From Streptomyces sp. NRRL WC-3742 (GTDB taxonomy: Bacteria > Actinomycetota > Actinomycetes > Streptomycetales > Streptomycetaceae), in contig NZ_JOCF01000060.1 in assembly GCF_000720635.1 (NCBI RefSeq), forward strand, positions 1 through 64,000: a DNA stretch of 64,000 bases. Reading direction: 5' to 3'. Positions 33,027-41,646 of this stretch are shown in pieces; the stretch's first letter is position 1; the number at the start of each line of letters is the position of its first letter. Both the position numbers and the translations under genes were made by a program. The notes under the pieces were generated by a model. That model made no database searches. It had not been told where the DNA came from and was given only the letters and a program-made list of their open reading frames with translations.

Positions 33027-34760
33027 ATGCGACCGCACCCCGACACTTCGACAGCTGACACTTTCACGGCCGACACCCTCGCAACCGACCCCGGCCGCCG
33101 CCGAACTCCCGTCCGCAGCACGGGGTTCCGCTCCAGACTCGGCCTCGTCGCCGCCCTCACCGTGCTCCCGCTGACCGCCGCCTGCGCCGGTTCGGCGACC
33201 ACGCCGGGGAGCGGCGACGCCGCGGCGGGCGGCAAGCCCGTGGACGGCGGCACCCTCACCCTCGCCGTCCCCTACGGCCCGACCTGCCTCGACCCGCACC
33301 AGGGCCAGGCCGACGCCCTGTTCAGCCGGGCCGCGCTGGACTCGCTGGTCTGGCAGGACGACGGCGGCGCCATCCAGCCCTGGCTGGCGAAGTCCTGGAA
33401 GATCTCCGCGGACCAGAAGACCTACACCTTCACCCTGCGCAGCGGCGTCACCTTCAGCGACGGCACGCCCTTCGACGCGGCCGCGGTCAGGGCCAACCTG
33501 GACCACGTGGTCGCCCCCGCCACCAAGTCCGCCGGCGCCGCCCAGCTGATCGAGAACTACCGCTCCGCCCGGGTGGTCGACCCGCAGACCGTGGAGGTCA
33601 CCCTCGCCGCGCCCGCCTCCTCCTTCCTGACGGGCCTGGCCTCCCCCAGCCTGGGCATCGAGTCGCCCGCGACCCTCGCCGGGGACCCGAAGGCGCTCTG
33701 CTCCAAGGTCGTCGGCACCGGCCCCTTCACCAGCACCGAGGGCTTCACCCCGCAGCAGGGCATCACCTACCAGCGCCGCGCCGACTACGCCTGGGCCCCC
33801 GAGGGCTCCGCCAACCGGGGCGCCGCCCACCTGGACAAGCTCGCCGTCCGGATCGTCCCGGACAACTCCTCCCGCCAGGGCGCCCTGACCAGCGGTCAGG
33901 CCGACGCCGCCGCGGCCGTCGCCCCGGTCAACGTGGCCAAGCTCAAGGCCGACGCCAAGTTCACCGTGCAGAGCGCCGTCTCCCCCGGCGTCCCGTGGAG
34001 CTTCAACCCGAACACCGAGAAGGGCCCGCTCACCGACGTCCGGCTGCGCAAGGCCCTGCGCAACGGCATCGACTGGCACCTGATCGTCCAGAAGCTCTAC
34101 TTCGGGGTCTACCCGGCCGCCACCGGACCGCTCTCCCCCTCCACCCCGCAGTACGCCGCGGGCGTCGCCGACCAGTACAGGTACGACGCCGCGGCCGCCG
34201 GGAAGCTGCTGGACGACGCCGGCTGGACGACGCGCGACGCGGAGGGGTACCGCACCAAGGGCGGCAAGCGGCTGAGCCTGGACTTCCTCTACATCGGCGA
34301 GTACTTCAGCCAGTACACCGCCCTGGCCACCCAGGTCCAGGCCGCCGCCAAGGACCTCGGCGTCGAGATCCGCAACCAGAACCTGGACACCGGCACCTAC
34401 GTCAAGCGCGTGCTCGCCGGTGACTACGACCTGCTCAACAGCAGCGCCAACAACGCCTCCCCGGACGCGCTGCGGCTGGTCTTCGGCAGTGCGCACATCC
34501 CCACGGCCAAGATCGACAACAACGCCGCCCGCTACCGCGACGACCAGGTGGACTCCCAGCTCGCCGAGGCGCTGGCCACCACCGAGGTGCAGCGGCAGAA
34601 GACCCTGTACGCCTCCGTCCAGCAGAAGGTCACCGACGACGCGGCGATCCTGCCGGTGTTCAGCAACGCCTACGTGCTGGGCACCTCGGTCAAGGTGCAC
34701 GGCGTCGTCTTCGAGCAGCAGAGCTTCCCCAACTTCGCCGACGCCTGGCTCGCCCCGTGA
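33027..34760 (+). CDS. ABC transporter substrate-binding lipoprotein (peptide/nickel family 5)
   Basis: A 577-residue secreted lipoprotein. The signal peptide spans about residues 30-54 (RLGLVAALTVLPLTAAC), with the lipobox LTAAC giving an anchored Cys. The mature part is a family 5 solute-binding protein: GGTLTLAVPYGPTCLDPHQG, then YTFTLRSGVTFSDGTPFDA, and the VRLRKALRNGIDW segment. The ATG at 33027 (GGAGAGAAG upstream) gives a rather long N-region before the hydrophobic core; an internal start is possible. It leads the operon with two permeases and a double ATPase. These systems import peptides, opines or other small organics; the leader peptide suggests a sulfur-containing substrate. Confidence 0.9.
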   Translation: MRPHPDTSTADTFTADTLATDPGRRRTPVRSTGFRSRLGLVAALTVLPLTAACAGSATTPGSGDAAAGGKPVDGGTLTLAVPYGPTCLDPHQGQADALFSRAALDSLVWQDDGGAIQPWLAKSWKISADQKTYTFTLRSGVTFSDGTPFDAAAVRANLDHVVAPATKSAGAAQLIENYRSARVVDPQTVEVTLAAPASSFLTGLASPSLGIESPATLAGDPKALCSKVVGTGPFTSTEGFTPQQGITYQRRADYAWAPEGSANRGAAHLDKLAVRIVPDNSSRQGALTSGQADAAAAVAPVNVAKLKADAKFTVQSAVSPGVPWSFNPNTEKGPLTDVRLRKALRNGIDWHLIVQKLYFGVYPAATGPLSPSTPQYAAGVADQYRYDAAAAGKLLDDAGWTTRDAEGYRTKGGKRLSLDFLYIGEYFSQYTALATQVQAAAKDLGVEIRNQNLDTGTYVKRVLAGDYDLLNSSANNASPDALRLVFGSAHIPTAKIDNNAARYRDDQVDSQLAEALATTEVQRQKTLYASVQQKVTDDAAILPVFSNAYVLGTSVKVHGVVFEQQSFPNFADAWLAP

Positions 34761-35731
34761 CCGGCGACCCGATCGGCTCCACCCTGAGATCCACCCTGAG
34801 CTCCACCCTGCGGTCCGCCCTGCGCCGGCTCGGCGGCGCCGTCCTCGTCCTCTGGGGCGCGGTGACGGTGGCCTTCCTCGCCCTGCACCTCACCTCGGGC
34901 GACCCGGTCGACCTGCTCACGGGCCTGCGGGGCACCAGCGACCAGCTGCGCGCCGAGATCACCCGCGAGCACGGCCTGGACCAGCCGCTGCCGCTGCAGT
35001 ACCTGACCTTCCTCGGCCACGTGCTGCGCGGCGACCTCGGCGACTCCTACGTGCTGCACCTGCCGGTGAGCACCGCCATCGGCCAGCAGCTCGGCCCGAC
35101 GCTCCAACTGCTGGCCGCCACCGTGCTGGTGACCGTGGCCCTGGCGGTGCCGGCGGCCCTGCTCACGGCCGGGCGCTCCCGCTGGGTGCGCACCCCGGTC
35201 TCCGTCCTGGAGGGGCTCGGCGTCGCCGTGCCCGCGTTCTGGCTCGGCACCCTGCTGCTCGCGCTGTTCTCCTTCCGGCTGCGCTGGTTCCCCGCACTCG
35301 GCGCGCCGGGCCTGGACGGGCTCGTCCTGCCCGCCCTGGCGCTGGCCGCCGCGCCCGCCGCGGTGATCACCCGGGTGCTGCGCCGCGGCCTGGAGCGGAC
35401 CCTGGACGAACCCTTCGTCACCACGGCCCGCACCCGCGGCGTCGGCGAGGCGGCCGTACGGCTGCGGCACGCGCTGCGGCACGGCCTGCTGCCGGTCGCC
35501 ACCCTGGTCGGCTGGCTGACCGGCTCGCTGATCGGCGGGGCGGTGGTGATCGAGTCGGTCTTCTCCCGGCAGGGGCTGGGCACGCTGGCCGTCACCGCCG
35601 TCCGCAACAAGGACCTTCCGCTGGTGATCGGCATCGTGCTGGTGGCGGGGCTGGTCTACACCGTCGTCAACACCGCCGTCGACCTGTCCTACCGGCTGGT
35701 CGACCCGCGGCTTCGCACCCGAGAGAGCTGA
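34757..35731 (+). CDS. ABC transporter permease, DppB-like
   Basis: A 324-residue membrane protein with about six helices. LRRLGGAVLVLWGAVTVAFL is the first, followed by the typical DppB periplasmic segment EHGLDQPLPLQYLTFLGHVL. The cytoplasmic EAA-like loop is TTARTRGVGEAAVRLRHALR. The GTG overlaps the binding-protein stop (GTGA). It forms one half of the import channel together with the DppC-like protein. Confidence 0.9.
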   Translation: MTGDPIGSTLRSTLSSTLRSALRRLGGAVLVLWGAVTVAFLALHLTSGDPVDLLTGLRGTSDQLRAEITREHGLDQPLPLQYLTFLGHVLRGDLGDSYVLHLPVSTAIGQQLGPTLQLLAATVLVTVALAVPAALLTAGRSRWVRTPVSVLEGLGVAVPAFWLGTLLLALFSFRLRWFPALGAPGLDGLVLPALALAAAPAAVITRVLRRGLERTLDEPFVTTARTRGVGEAAVRLRHALRHGLLPVATLVGWLTGSLIGGAVVIESVFSRQGLGTLAVTAVRNKDLPLVIGIVLVAGLVYTVVNTAVDLSYRLVDPRLRTRES

Positions 35732-35741
35732 GGAGGAGCCC

Positions 35742-36557
35742 GTGGTCATCCCCCGCATCCGGCCCGGAGCCGCCCTGGGGCTCGCGGTCTGCGCCGTCCT
35801 CCTGCTGGCCGCGCTCGCCCCGGGCCTGCTCAGCGGGACGGGGCCGGACGCGGCCAGCCCCGCCGACAGCCTGTTGCCGCCCGGGTCCGCGCACTGGATG
35901 GGCACCGACGAGAACGGACGCGACGTCTACTCCCGTGTGGTGCACGGCGCCCGGCCCTCCCTGGTGATCGGCCTGTCCGCCTCGGCCCTGGCGCTGGCCG
36001 CCGGCACCGTCATCGGCGTCCTGGCCGCCCAGGGCGGACGGGCCGTCGACCGCGTCGCCGGACGGGTGCTGGACGTCCTGATGTCCATCCCCGGCGTGCT
36101 GCTGGTCCTGCTGGTGGTCGCGGTGCTGGGCACCGGCACCGGGAACCTGGTGGCCGGGCTCGCCCTGGTCACCCTGCCCGGGTACGCCCGGCTGGTGCGG
36201 GCCGAGGTGCTGCGGGTGCGCGGCACCGGGTACGTCGAGGCGGCCACCGTGCTCGGCTGGTCCCGCTTCCAGGTGGTGCTGCGGCACGTCGTGCCGAACG
36301 CCGTCGGGCCGCTGCTGGCGCTGGCCACCGTCGGCGTGGGCGGCATGATCGTCACCGGCTCCGCGCTCAGCTTCCTCGGGCTGGGCCCGCAGCCGCCGAC
36401 CGCCGAGTGGGGCGCGATGCTCGCCGGCAGCGGCGACTACGTGGAGGTCGCCTGGTGGACGGCGGTCTTTCCGGGCGCGGCGATCACCCTCACGGTGCTG
36501 GCTGTCTCCGCCGTCGGCCAGTGGCTCCAGGACCGGGCCGAGGGGCGGGTGGCGTGA
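35742..36557 (+). CDS. ABC transporter permease, DppC-like
   Basis: A 271-residue membrane protein. HWMGTDENGRDVYSRVVHGA is the conserved DppC signature just after the first helix, and EAATVLGWSRFQVVLRHVVP is the EAA loop contacting the ATPase. It ends FPGAAITLTVLAVSAVGQWL. The GTG at 35742 has AGGAGG upstream. Its stop shares a base with the ATG of the ATPase gene. Second half of the import channel. Confidence 0.9.
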   Translation: MVIPRIRPGAALGLAVCAVLLLAALAPGLLSGTGPDAASPADSLLPPGSAHWMGTDENGRDVYSRVVHGARPSLVIGLSASALALAAGTVIGVLAAQGGRAVDRVAGRVLDVLMSIPGVLLVLLVVAVLGTGTGNLVAGLALVTLPGYARLVRAEVLRVRGTGYVEAATVLGWSRFQVVLRHVVPNAVGPLLALATVGVGGMIVTGSALSFLGLGPQPPTAEWGAMLAGSGDYVEVAWWTAVFPGAAITLTVLAVSAVGQWLQDRAEGRVA

Positions 36558-38242
36558 TGAGCACCGAGACCCGCTCCGAGCCCGCCGCCCCGCACACCGA
36601 GCCCGCCCCTCCGGTGGTCGAGGTGCGGGGCCTCACCGTCGCCTTCCCCGGCCCGCGCGGGCCGGTCACCGCCGTGCGCGGCCTGTCGCTGACCGTCCGG
36701 GCCGGGGAGAGCGTCGCCCTGGTCGGCGAGTCCGGCTCCGGAAAGAGCGTCACCGCGCGCAGCCTGGTCGGACTGGCCGGGCCCGGGGCGCGCACCACCG
36801 CCGAGGCGTTCCTGATCGACGGCCGCGAGGCGGGCGCGCTGACGGAGCGCCGGTGGCGGCCGCTGCGCGGGCGCCGGATCGGCTTCGTCCTCCAGGACGC
36901 GCTGGTCTCCCTCGACCCGCTGCGCCGGGTCGGCGAGGAGATCGCCGAGGCGCTGCGCGCCCACCGCACCGTGCCGCGCGCCGAGGTGCCCGCCCACGTG
37001 CTGCGGCTGCTCTCCGAGGCGGGGGTGCCGGAGCCGCAGCTGCGCGCCCGCCAGTACCCGCACCAGCTGTCCGGGGGCCTGCGCCAGCGGGCCCTGATCG
37101 CCTCCGCGCTCGCCGCCGACCCGGCGCTCCTGATCGCCGACGAGCCCACCACCGCCCTGGACGTCACCGTCCAGGCGCAGATCCTGGAGCTGCTCGCCGA
37201 GCGGCGCAGGGCCGGGCGGGCGCTGCTGCTGATCAGCCACGACCTGGCGGTGGTGGCGCGGGTGGCCGACCGGGTGCTGGTCATGAAGGACGGCGAGGTG
37301 GTCGAACAGGGCCCCACCGCCGAGGTGCTGGCCGAACCGAAGCACCCGTACACCCGGCTGCTGCTCGCCGCCGTGCCCCGGCCGCAGGCGCGCGGGACCC
37401 GGCTCTCCGGGCCGCGGGCGGGCGCCGAGCTGCCCCGGCCGCGCACCGGGGAGCGGGTGGTGCTGCGGGCCGAGGGGCTCCACAAGTCCTTCGCCGTGCC
37501 CGGCCACGCCCCGGTGGCCGCCGTCCGGGACGTCTCGCTGACCCTGCGGGAGGGCCGCACCCTCGGCGTCGTGGGCGAGTCCGGCTCCGGCAAGAGCACC
37601 GTCGGGCGCCTGCTGCTGGGCCTGGCCGCGCCGGACGCCGGGAGCGTCGAGGTGGACGGGCGGTCCTGGCAGGGCCTGCGCGGGGCCGCGCGGCGCGCCC
37701 TGCACCGGCGCATCCAGGTCGTCCACCAGGACCCGCTCAGCAGCTTCGACCCGCGCTACCCCGTCGCCCGGATCATCGCCGAGCCGCTGGCCGCCACCGG
37801 GGTCCCCCGGCCGGCGCGGGCCGGGCGGGTCGCCGAGCTGATGGAGCAGGTCGGGCTGGGCCCGGAGCTGCTGCACCGCCGTCCGCGCGAACTCTCCGGC
37901 GGGCAGCGCCAGCGGGTGGCGATCGCCCGGGCCCTGGCGCCGCGCCCGCGGATCGTCGTGCTCGACGAGCCGGTGGCGGCGCTGGACGTCTCCGTCCAGG
38001 CCCAGGTCCTCGACCTGCTGGCCGAGCTGCGGGCCGAACTCGGCGTCGCCTACGTCTTCGTCTCGCACGACCTCGGCGTGGTGCGCCACCTCGCCGACGA
38101 GGTGCTGGTGATGAAGGACGGCGCCGTCGTCGAGTCGGGGGACGTCGCCGAGGTCCTGACCGCGCCGCGCCACCCCTACACCCGCCAACTGCTGGACGCC
38201 GTCCCCCGGCTGGACGGCCCGAACCCCGGGAAGGCCCTGTGA
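36557..38242 (+). CDS. Fused DppD-DppF-type double ABC ATPase
   Basis: A 561-residue protein with two complete ABC cassettes. The first has GESGSGKSVTARSL (about residue 58), LSGGLRQRALIASALA and LLIADEPTTALD. The second has GESGSGKSTVGRLLLG (about 340), LSGGQRQRVAIARALAP and IVVLDEPVAALD. Each half ends with the dipeptide-type tail (KHPYTRLLLAAVP; RHPYTRQLLDAVP). DppD and DppF are usually separate genes, and the fusion makes an intramolecular heterodimer. It shares a base with the permease stop, and its stop overlaps the monooxygenase start, so the operon is tightly coupled. Confidence 0.92.
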   Translation: MSTETRSEPAAPHTEPAPPVVEVRGLTVAFPGPRGPVTAVRGLSLTVRAGESVALVGESGSGKSVTARSLVGLAGPGARTTAEAFLIDGREAGALTERRWRPLRGRRIGFVLQDALVSLDPLRRVGEEIAEALRAHRTVPRAEVPAHVLRLLSEAGVPEPQLRARQYPHQLSGGLRQRALIASALAADPALLIADEPTTALDVTVQAQILELLAERRRAGRALLLISHDLAVVARVADRVLVMKDGEVVEQGPTAEVLAEPKHPYTRLLLAAVPRPQARGTRLSGPRAGAELPRPRTGERVVLRAEGLHKSFAVPGHAPVAAVRDVSLTLREGRTLGVVGESGSGKSTVGRLLLGLAAPDAGSVEVDGRSWQGLRGAARRALHRRIQVVHQDPLSSFDPRYPVARIIAEPLAATGVPRPARAGRVAELMEQVGLGPELLHRRPRELSGGQRQRVAIARALAPRPRIVVLDEPVAALDVSVQAQVLDLLAELRAELGVAYVFVSHDLGVVRHLADEVLVMKDGAVVESGDVAEVLTAPRHPYTRQLLDAVPRLDGPNPGKAL

Positions 38243-39408
38243 CCACCGAACCGAGCACCGAACGCGAGCTCCACCTCAACCTCCACATGGTCGGCGGCGC
38301 CATGGGAGTGCACCCCGCCGCCTGGCGGGAGCCCGGCTCCGACCCGTACGGCTTCGCCCGGGTGGAGACCTGGGTGGCCGCCGCGCAGCTCGCCGAACGC
38401 GGGCTGATGGACGCGGTGTTCCTCTCCGACACCCCCGGGATCTTCGCCGACATCGAATCCAGCCCGCACGGCGCGTACTACCACGAGCCGACCCTCGTCC
38501 TCACCGCGATCGCCGCCGCCACCTCCCGGATCGGCCTGATCGCCACCGCCTCCACCACCTCCAACGAGCCGTACAACATCGCCCGCCGCTTCAAGTCGCT
38601 GGACGTGCTCAGCGGCGGCCGGGCCGGCTGGAACGCCGTCACCACCTACATCCCGCAGGTCGCCGCCAACTTCGGCGGCAGCGGGCTGGCTCCGCGCACC
38701 GACCGGTACGCGCGCGCCGAGGAGTTCGTCGACATCGTCAAGGCGCTGTGGCGCAGCTGGGAGCCGGAGGCGCTGGTCGCGGACGTGCGCACCGGGCGGT
38801 TCACCGACTCCGGGCGGCTGCGGCCGATATCCCACCACGGGGAGCACTTCAGCGTCCGAGGGCCGCTGCCGCTGCCGCCCTCGGCCCAGGGCCACCCGCT
38901 GGTGGTGCAGGCGGGCGCCTCGGAGCCGGGGCGCGAACTGGCCGGGCGCACGGCCGACGTGGTGTTCTCCGGGGCCAAGACCCCGGACGTCGCCCACGCC
39001 TACGCCGCCGACGTACGGGCCAGGGCCGAGCGGCACGGCCGCGACCCCCGGTCGGTCAAGATCCTGCCCGGGCTGATGACCACCGTCACCGACAGCCGCC
39101 GCGAGGCCGCGGCCCGGCTGCGGCGGCTGGACGAGCTGGCCGGACACGCCCCCTGGCGCGGGGCGCACATCGAGGCGATCGGCACGCCCGAGCACGTCGC
39201 CGACGTGGCCGAGGAGTGGTTCGTCTCCGGCGCCGCGGACGGCTTCACCCTGATGCCGGACGTCTTCGCCGACGGACTGCCCGCCTTCGTCGAGCTGGTG
39301 GTGCCGATCCTGCAGCAGCGCGGCGTCTACCGCTCCTCGTACCGGGGCTCCACCCTGCGCGAGCACTACGGCCTGCCGCACCCCTACCCGGCCCCGGCGG
39401 CCGTGTGA
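38239..39408 (+). CDS. FMN-dependent monooxygenase, NtaA/SnaA/DszA family
   Basis: A 389-residue luciferase-like protein. Features of the NtaA/SnaA/DszA branch are MVGGAMGVHPAAWREPG near the start, FLSDTPGIFADIESSPHG, the SRIGLIATASTTSNEPYN segment, and SGGRAGWNAVTTYIPQVAAN; VVQAGASEPGRELAGRTADV follows. Members use FMNH2 from a partner reductase to oxidise chelators, sulfones or related organics. It is coupled to the transporter genes by a GTGA overlap, so it acts on the imported compound. With the cysteine-type leader, carbon-sulfur bond cleavage is the best guess. Confidence 0.88.
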   Translation: MTTEPSTERELHLNLHMVGGAMGVHPAAWREPGSDPYGFARVETWVAAAQLAERGLMDAVFLSDTPGIFADIESSPHGAYYHEPTLVLTAIAAATSRIGLIATASTTSNEPYNIARRFKSLDVLSGGRAGWNAVTTYIPQVAANFGGSGLAPRTDRYARAEEFVDIVKALWRSWEPEALVADVRTGRFTDSGRLRPISHHGEHFSVRGPLPLPPSAQGHPLVVQAGASEPGRELAGRTADVVFSGAKTPDVAHAYAADVRARAERHGRDPRSVKILPGLMTTVTDSRREAAARLRRLDELAGHAPWRGAHIEAIGTPEHVADVAEEWFVSGAADGFTLMPDVFADGLPAFVELVVPILQQRGVYRSSYRGSTLREHYGLPHPYPAPAAV

Positions 39409-39475
39409 GCGCCGCCGCACCGGCCCGATCCACCCGCTCCCTTCCCATCGGGGGCCGACACCTGAGGAAACAGGC

Positions 39476-40498
39476 ATGACCGCGTTCTCCGTCCTCGACC
39501 AGGGCCCCCGACGGGCCGGCACCGGCACCTCCGAACTGCTCGCCGAGGCCGTTCAACTTGCACTGCACGTCGAGGAGTTGGGCTTCAGCCGCTACTGGGT
39601 GGCCGAGCACCACGCCGAGGCGGCGGTGGGCATCTCGGCGCCCGAGATCGTCATCGCCCACCTGGCCGCCCGCACCACCCGGCTGCGGATCGGCGCCGGC
39701 GGGATGCTGCTGCCCAACCACTCGCCGCTGCACGTGGCCGAGCAGTTCCGCACGCTGGAGGCCCTGCACCCCGGCCGGATCGACCTCGGCATCGGCCGCT
39801 CCAGCGGCACCGGGCACGGGCCGACCGCCGCGCTGCTCCAGCGCTCCTCGCTCGCCCCCGAGGTGTTCAACGGCCAGCTGGCGCAGCTGCTGGCCTTCGG
39901 CGGGCACGCCGCCCTGCCGCAGGGCCACGAGCTCGCCGGGGTCAGGGCCGTGCCGACGGACGCGCCGCTGCCCGGGGTGTTCCTGCTCGGCGGCAGCCCC
40001 GCCTCGGCGGGCGTCGCGGCCCGGCTGGGGCTGGGCTACGCGTACCTGGCGGCGTACCAGGACCCGGCCAACGCCTTCGCGGCGCTGCGCCGCTACCGGG
40101 AGCAGTTCCGGCCGGCCCGCGAGGGCGCGCGGCCGTGGGCGGTCCTGACGCTGACCGTGGTCGTGGGCCGGGACGACCGGCACGCCGAGGAGCTGGCCAC
40201 CCCGTGGCGGCTGGCGCTGGCCCAGCACGCGGCGGGCAACTCCGCGCCGCTGCTGTCCGTCGAGGAGGCCCTGGCCCACCGGCCGACCCCGGCCGAGCGG
40301 GCCGTGCAGCGCGCCGCGCCGCTGAACGACCTGCGCGCGGAGGTGGTGGGCGGGCCGGACACGGTGGCGGCGAAGCTGAAGTCCTTCACCGAGGAGTCGG
40401 GCGCCGACGAGGTGATGGTGGTCGCGAACACCTACGACCCGGCGGACCGACGGGAGTCCTACACCCGGCTGGCCGAGCTCGCGGGGCTGGGCGCGTAG
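39476..40498 (+). CDS. Luciferase-like flavin-dependent oxidoreductase
   Basis: A 340-residue TIM-barrel flavoprotein of the group containing single-component luciferase-like enzymes. FSVLDQGPRRAGT opens the protein, then RYWVAEHHAEAAVGISAPE, the RLRIGAGGMLLPNHSPLHVA segment, and GRIDLGIGRSSGTG. It follows the NtaA-type gene after 67 bases on the same strand and ends the operon at a strong hairpin. It probably performs a further oxidation in the same pathway, with FMN reductase supplied elsewhere. Confidence 0.87.
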   Translation: MTAFSVLDQGPRRAGTGTSELLAEAVQLALHVEELGFSRYWVAEHHAEAAVGISAPEIVIAHLAARTTRLRIGAGGMLLPNHSPLHVAEQFRTLEALHPGRIDLGIGRSSGTGHGPTAALLQRSSLAPEVFNGQLAQLLAFGGHAALPQGHELAGVRAVPTDAPLPGVFLLGGSPASAGVAARLGLGYAYLAAYQDPANAFAALRRYREQFRPAREGARPWAVLTLTVVVGRDDRHAEELATPWRLALAQHAAGNSAPLLSVEEALAHRPTPAERAVQRAAPLNDLRAEVVGGPDTVAAKLKSFTEESGADEVMVVANTYDPADRRESYTRLAELAGLGA

Positions 40499-40506
40499 GC
40501 GTACGC

Positions 40507-40550
40507 GGCGAGGGGTGGGGCAAGCGGGGGAAGCTGCCCCACCCCTCGCC
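40507..40550. terminator. Bidirectional terminator between convergent oxidoreductase genes
   Basis: A perfect 16-bp stem (40507-40522 with 40535-40550) and a 12-base loop, nine bases after the end of the plus-strand operon. Just beyond it, two 16-bp copies of a GTACGGGCTCAGAGCG unit (about 40550-40582) run into the 3' end of the minus-strand gene. Confidence 0.75.
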
Positions 40551-40574
40551 GTACGGGCTCAGAGCGGTACGGGC

Positions 40575-41618
40575 TCAGAGCGGTACGGGCAGCTCCCGCA
40601 GGGCCGGGAGCACCTCGGCGGCGAAGGTGCGCAGCGCGGCGAAGGCCGTGTCGGCGGGCAGCAGCCCGTACTCGAAGGCGGCGTTGACCCGGGTGACGCC
40701 GGCGGCGGCGAGTTCGGCCAGCTGGTCGACGATCTGCTCGGGCGAGCCGGCCAGGAGGCGCTCGTAGGCGAGTTCCTCGTCGGCCGGGTCGACGGCGGCG
40801 GGGACGGGCGGCATGCCCCCAGCGGGGTGGGCGCCCTCGGCCAGGGCCCGGGAGGTCTGGATCTGGCGGGCGACCTCGCGGGCGGCGGCCCGGCGCCCGG
40901 CCGGGTCGGTGCCGAGGTGGACGAAGCGGTTGACGGCGTACTCCAGGCCCTCGGCCCTGACCCCCTCCTCGGCGGCCAGGGTGTTCACCGTCTGCCACTG
41001 GGCGGCGAGTTCGGCCGGGGTCGACAGGGCCAGGCCGAGCAGGTGGAAGCCGCGGCGGACGGCGAAGCGGGTGGACTCCGGCGAGATCGCGGCGGCCCAG
41101 ACCGGCGGGTGCGGGGACTGGTGGGAGGGCGGCAGGACGGTCACCGGGGCGTCGATCCGGTGGAACTCGCCCTTGTGGGTGACCGCGTCCTCGGTGAGCA
41201 GCCGCAGCACCAGGTCGGCGGACTCCTCGAAGGCGGCCCGGCTGGTGGCGAGGTCGCGGCCGAAGCCCAGGAACTCGTGCGGCTGGTAGCCGCGGCCGAT
41301 GCCGAGGTCCAGCCGCCCACCCGAGACCTGGTCCAGGGTGTTGACGTCGGCGACGAGGCGGACCGGGTCCCACAGGGGCAGCACCAGGATGCCGGTGCCG
41401 ACCCTCAGGTCGGGGGCGATCGCGGCGGCCTGGCCGAGCAGCAGCAGCGGCGAGGAGCTGAGGCTGTAGCCGGAGAAGTGGTGCTCGGTGATCCAGATGC
41501 CGGAGAAGCCCTTGTCGTTGGCCCATTCGACCTGCCGGGCGAAGTCCAGGTACTTGCGGCGGGCGGACTGGCGGTCCACCGAGGGGGAGATGCTGAGGTA
41601 GGTGATTCCGACGCGCAT
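40575..41618 (-). CDS. LLM-class flavin-dependent monooxygenase of the polyketide cluster
   Basis: A 347-residue luciferase-like protein: YLSISPSVDRQSARRKYLDF, then GIWITEHHFSGYSLSSSPLL, LDQVSGGRLDLGIGRGYQPH and RVNAAFEYGLLPADTAF. The ATG at 41618 is chosen on family alignment; the AAGGAG upstream is 12 bases away, longer than ideal. It lies 28 bases after the last polyketide synthase gene on the same strand and is probably co-transcribed, so it is a candidate Baeyer-Villiger or hydroxylating tailoring enzyme, or could act in chain release since no thioesterase domain is seen. Confidence 0.85.
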   Translation of the reverse strand: MRVGITYLSISPSVDRQSARRKYLDFARQVEWANDKGFSGIWITEHHFSGYSLSSSPLLLLGQAAAIAPDLRVGTGILVLPLWDPVRLVADVNTLDQVSGGRLDLGIGRGYQPHEFLGFGRDLATSRAAFEESADLVLRLLTEDAVTHKGEFHRIDAPVTVLPPSHQSPHPPVWAAAISPESTRFAVRRGFHLLGLALSTPAELAAQWQTVNTLAAEEGVRAEGLEYAVNRFVHLGTDPAGRRAAAREVARQIQTSRALAEGAHPAGGMPPVPAAVDPADEELAYERLLAGSPEQIVDQLAELAAAGVTRVNAAFEYGLLPADTAFAALRTFAAEVLPALRELPVPL

Positions 41619-41646
41619 GACCGGGGTTCGCTCCTTCGGGCTGGGT

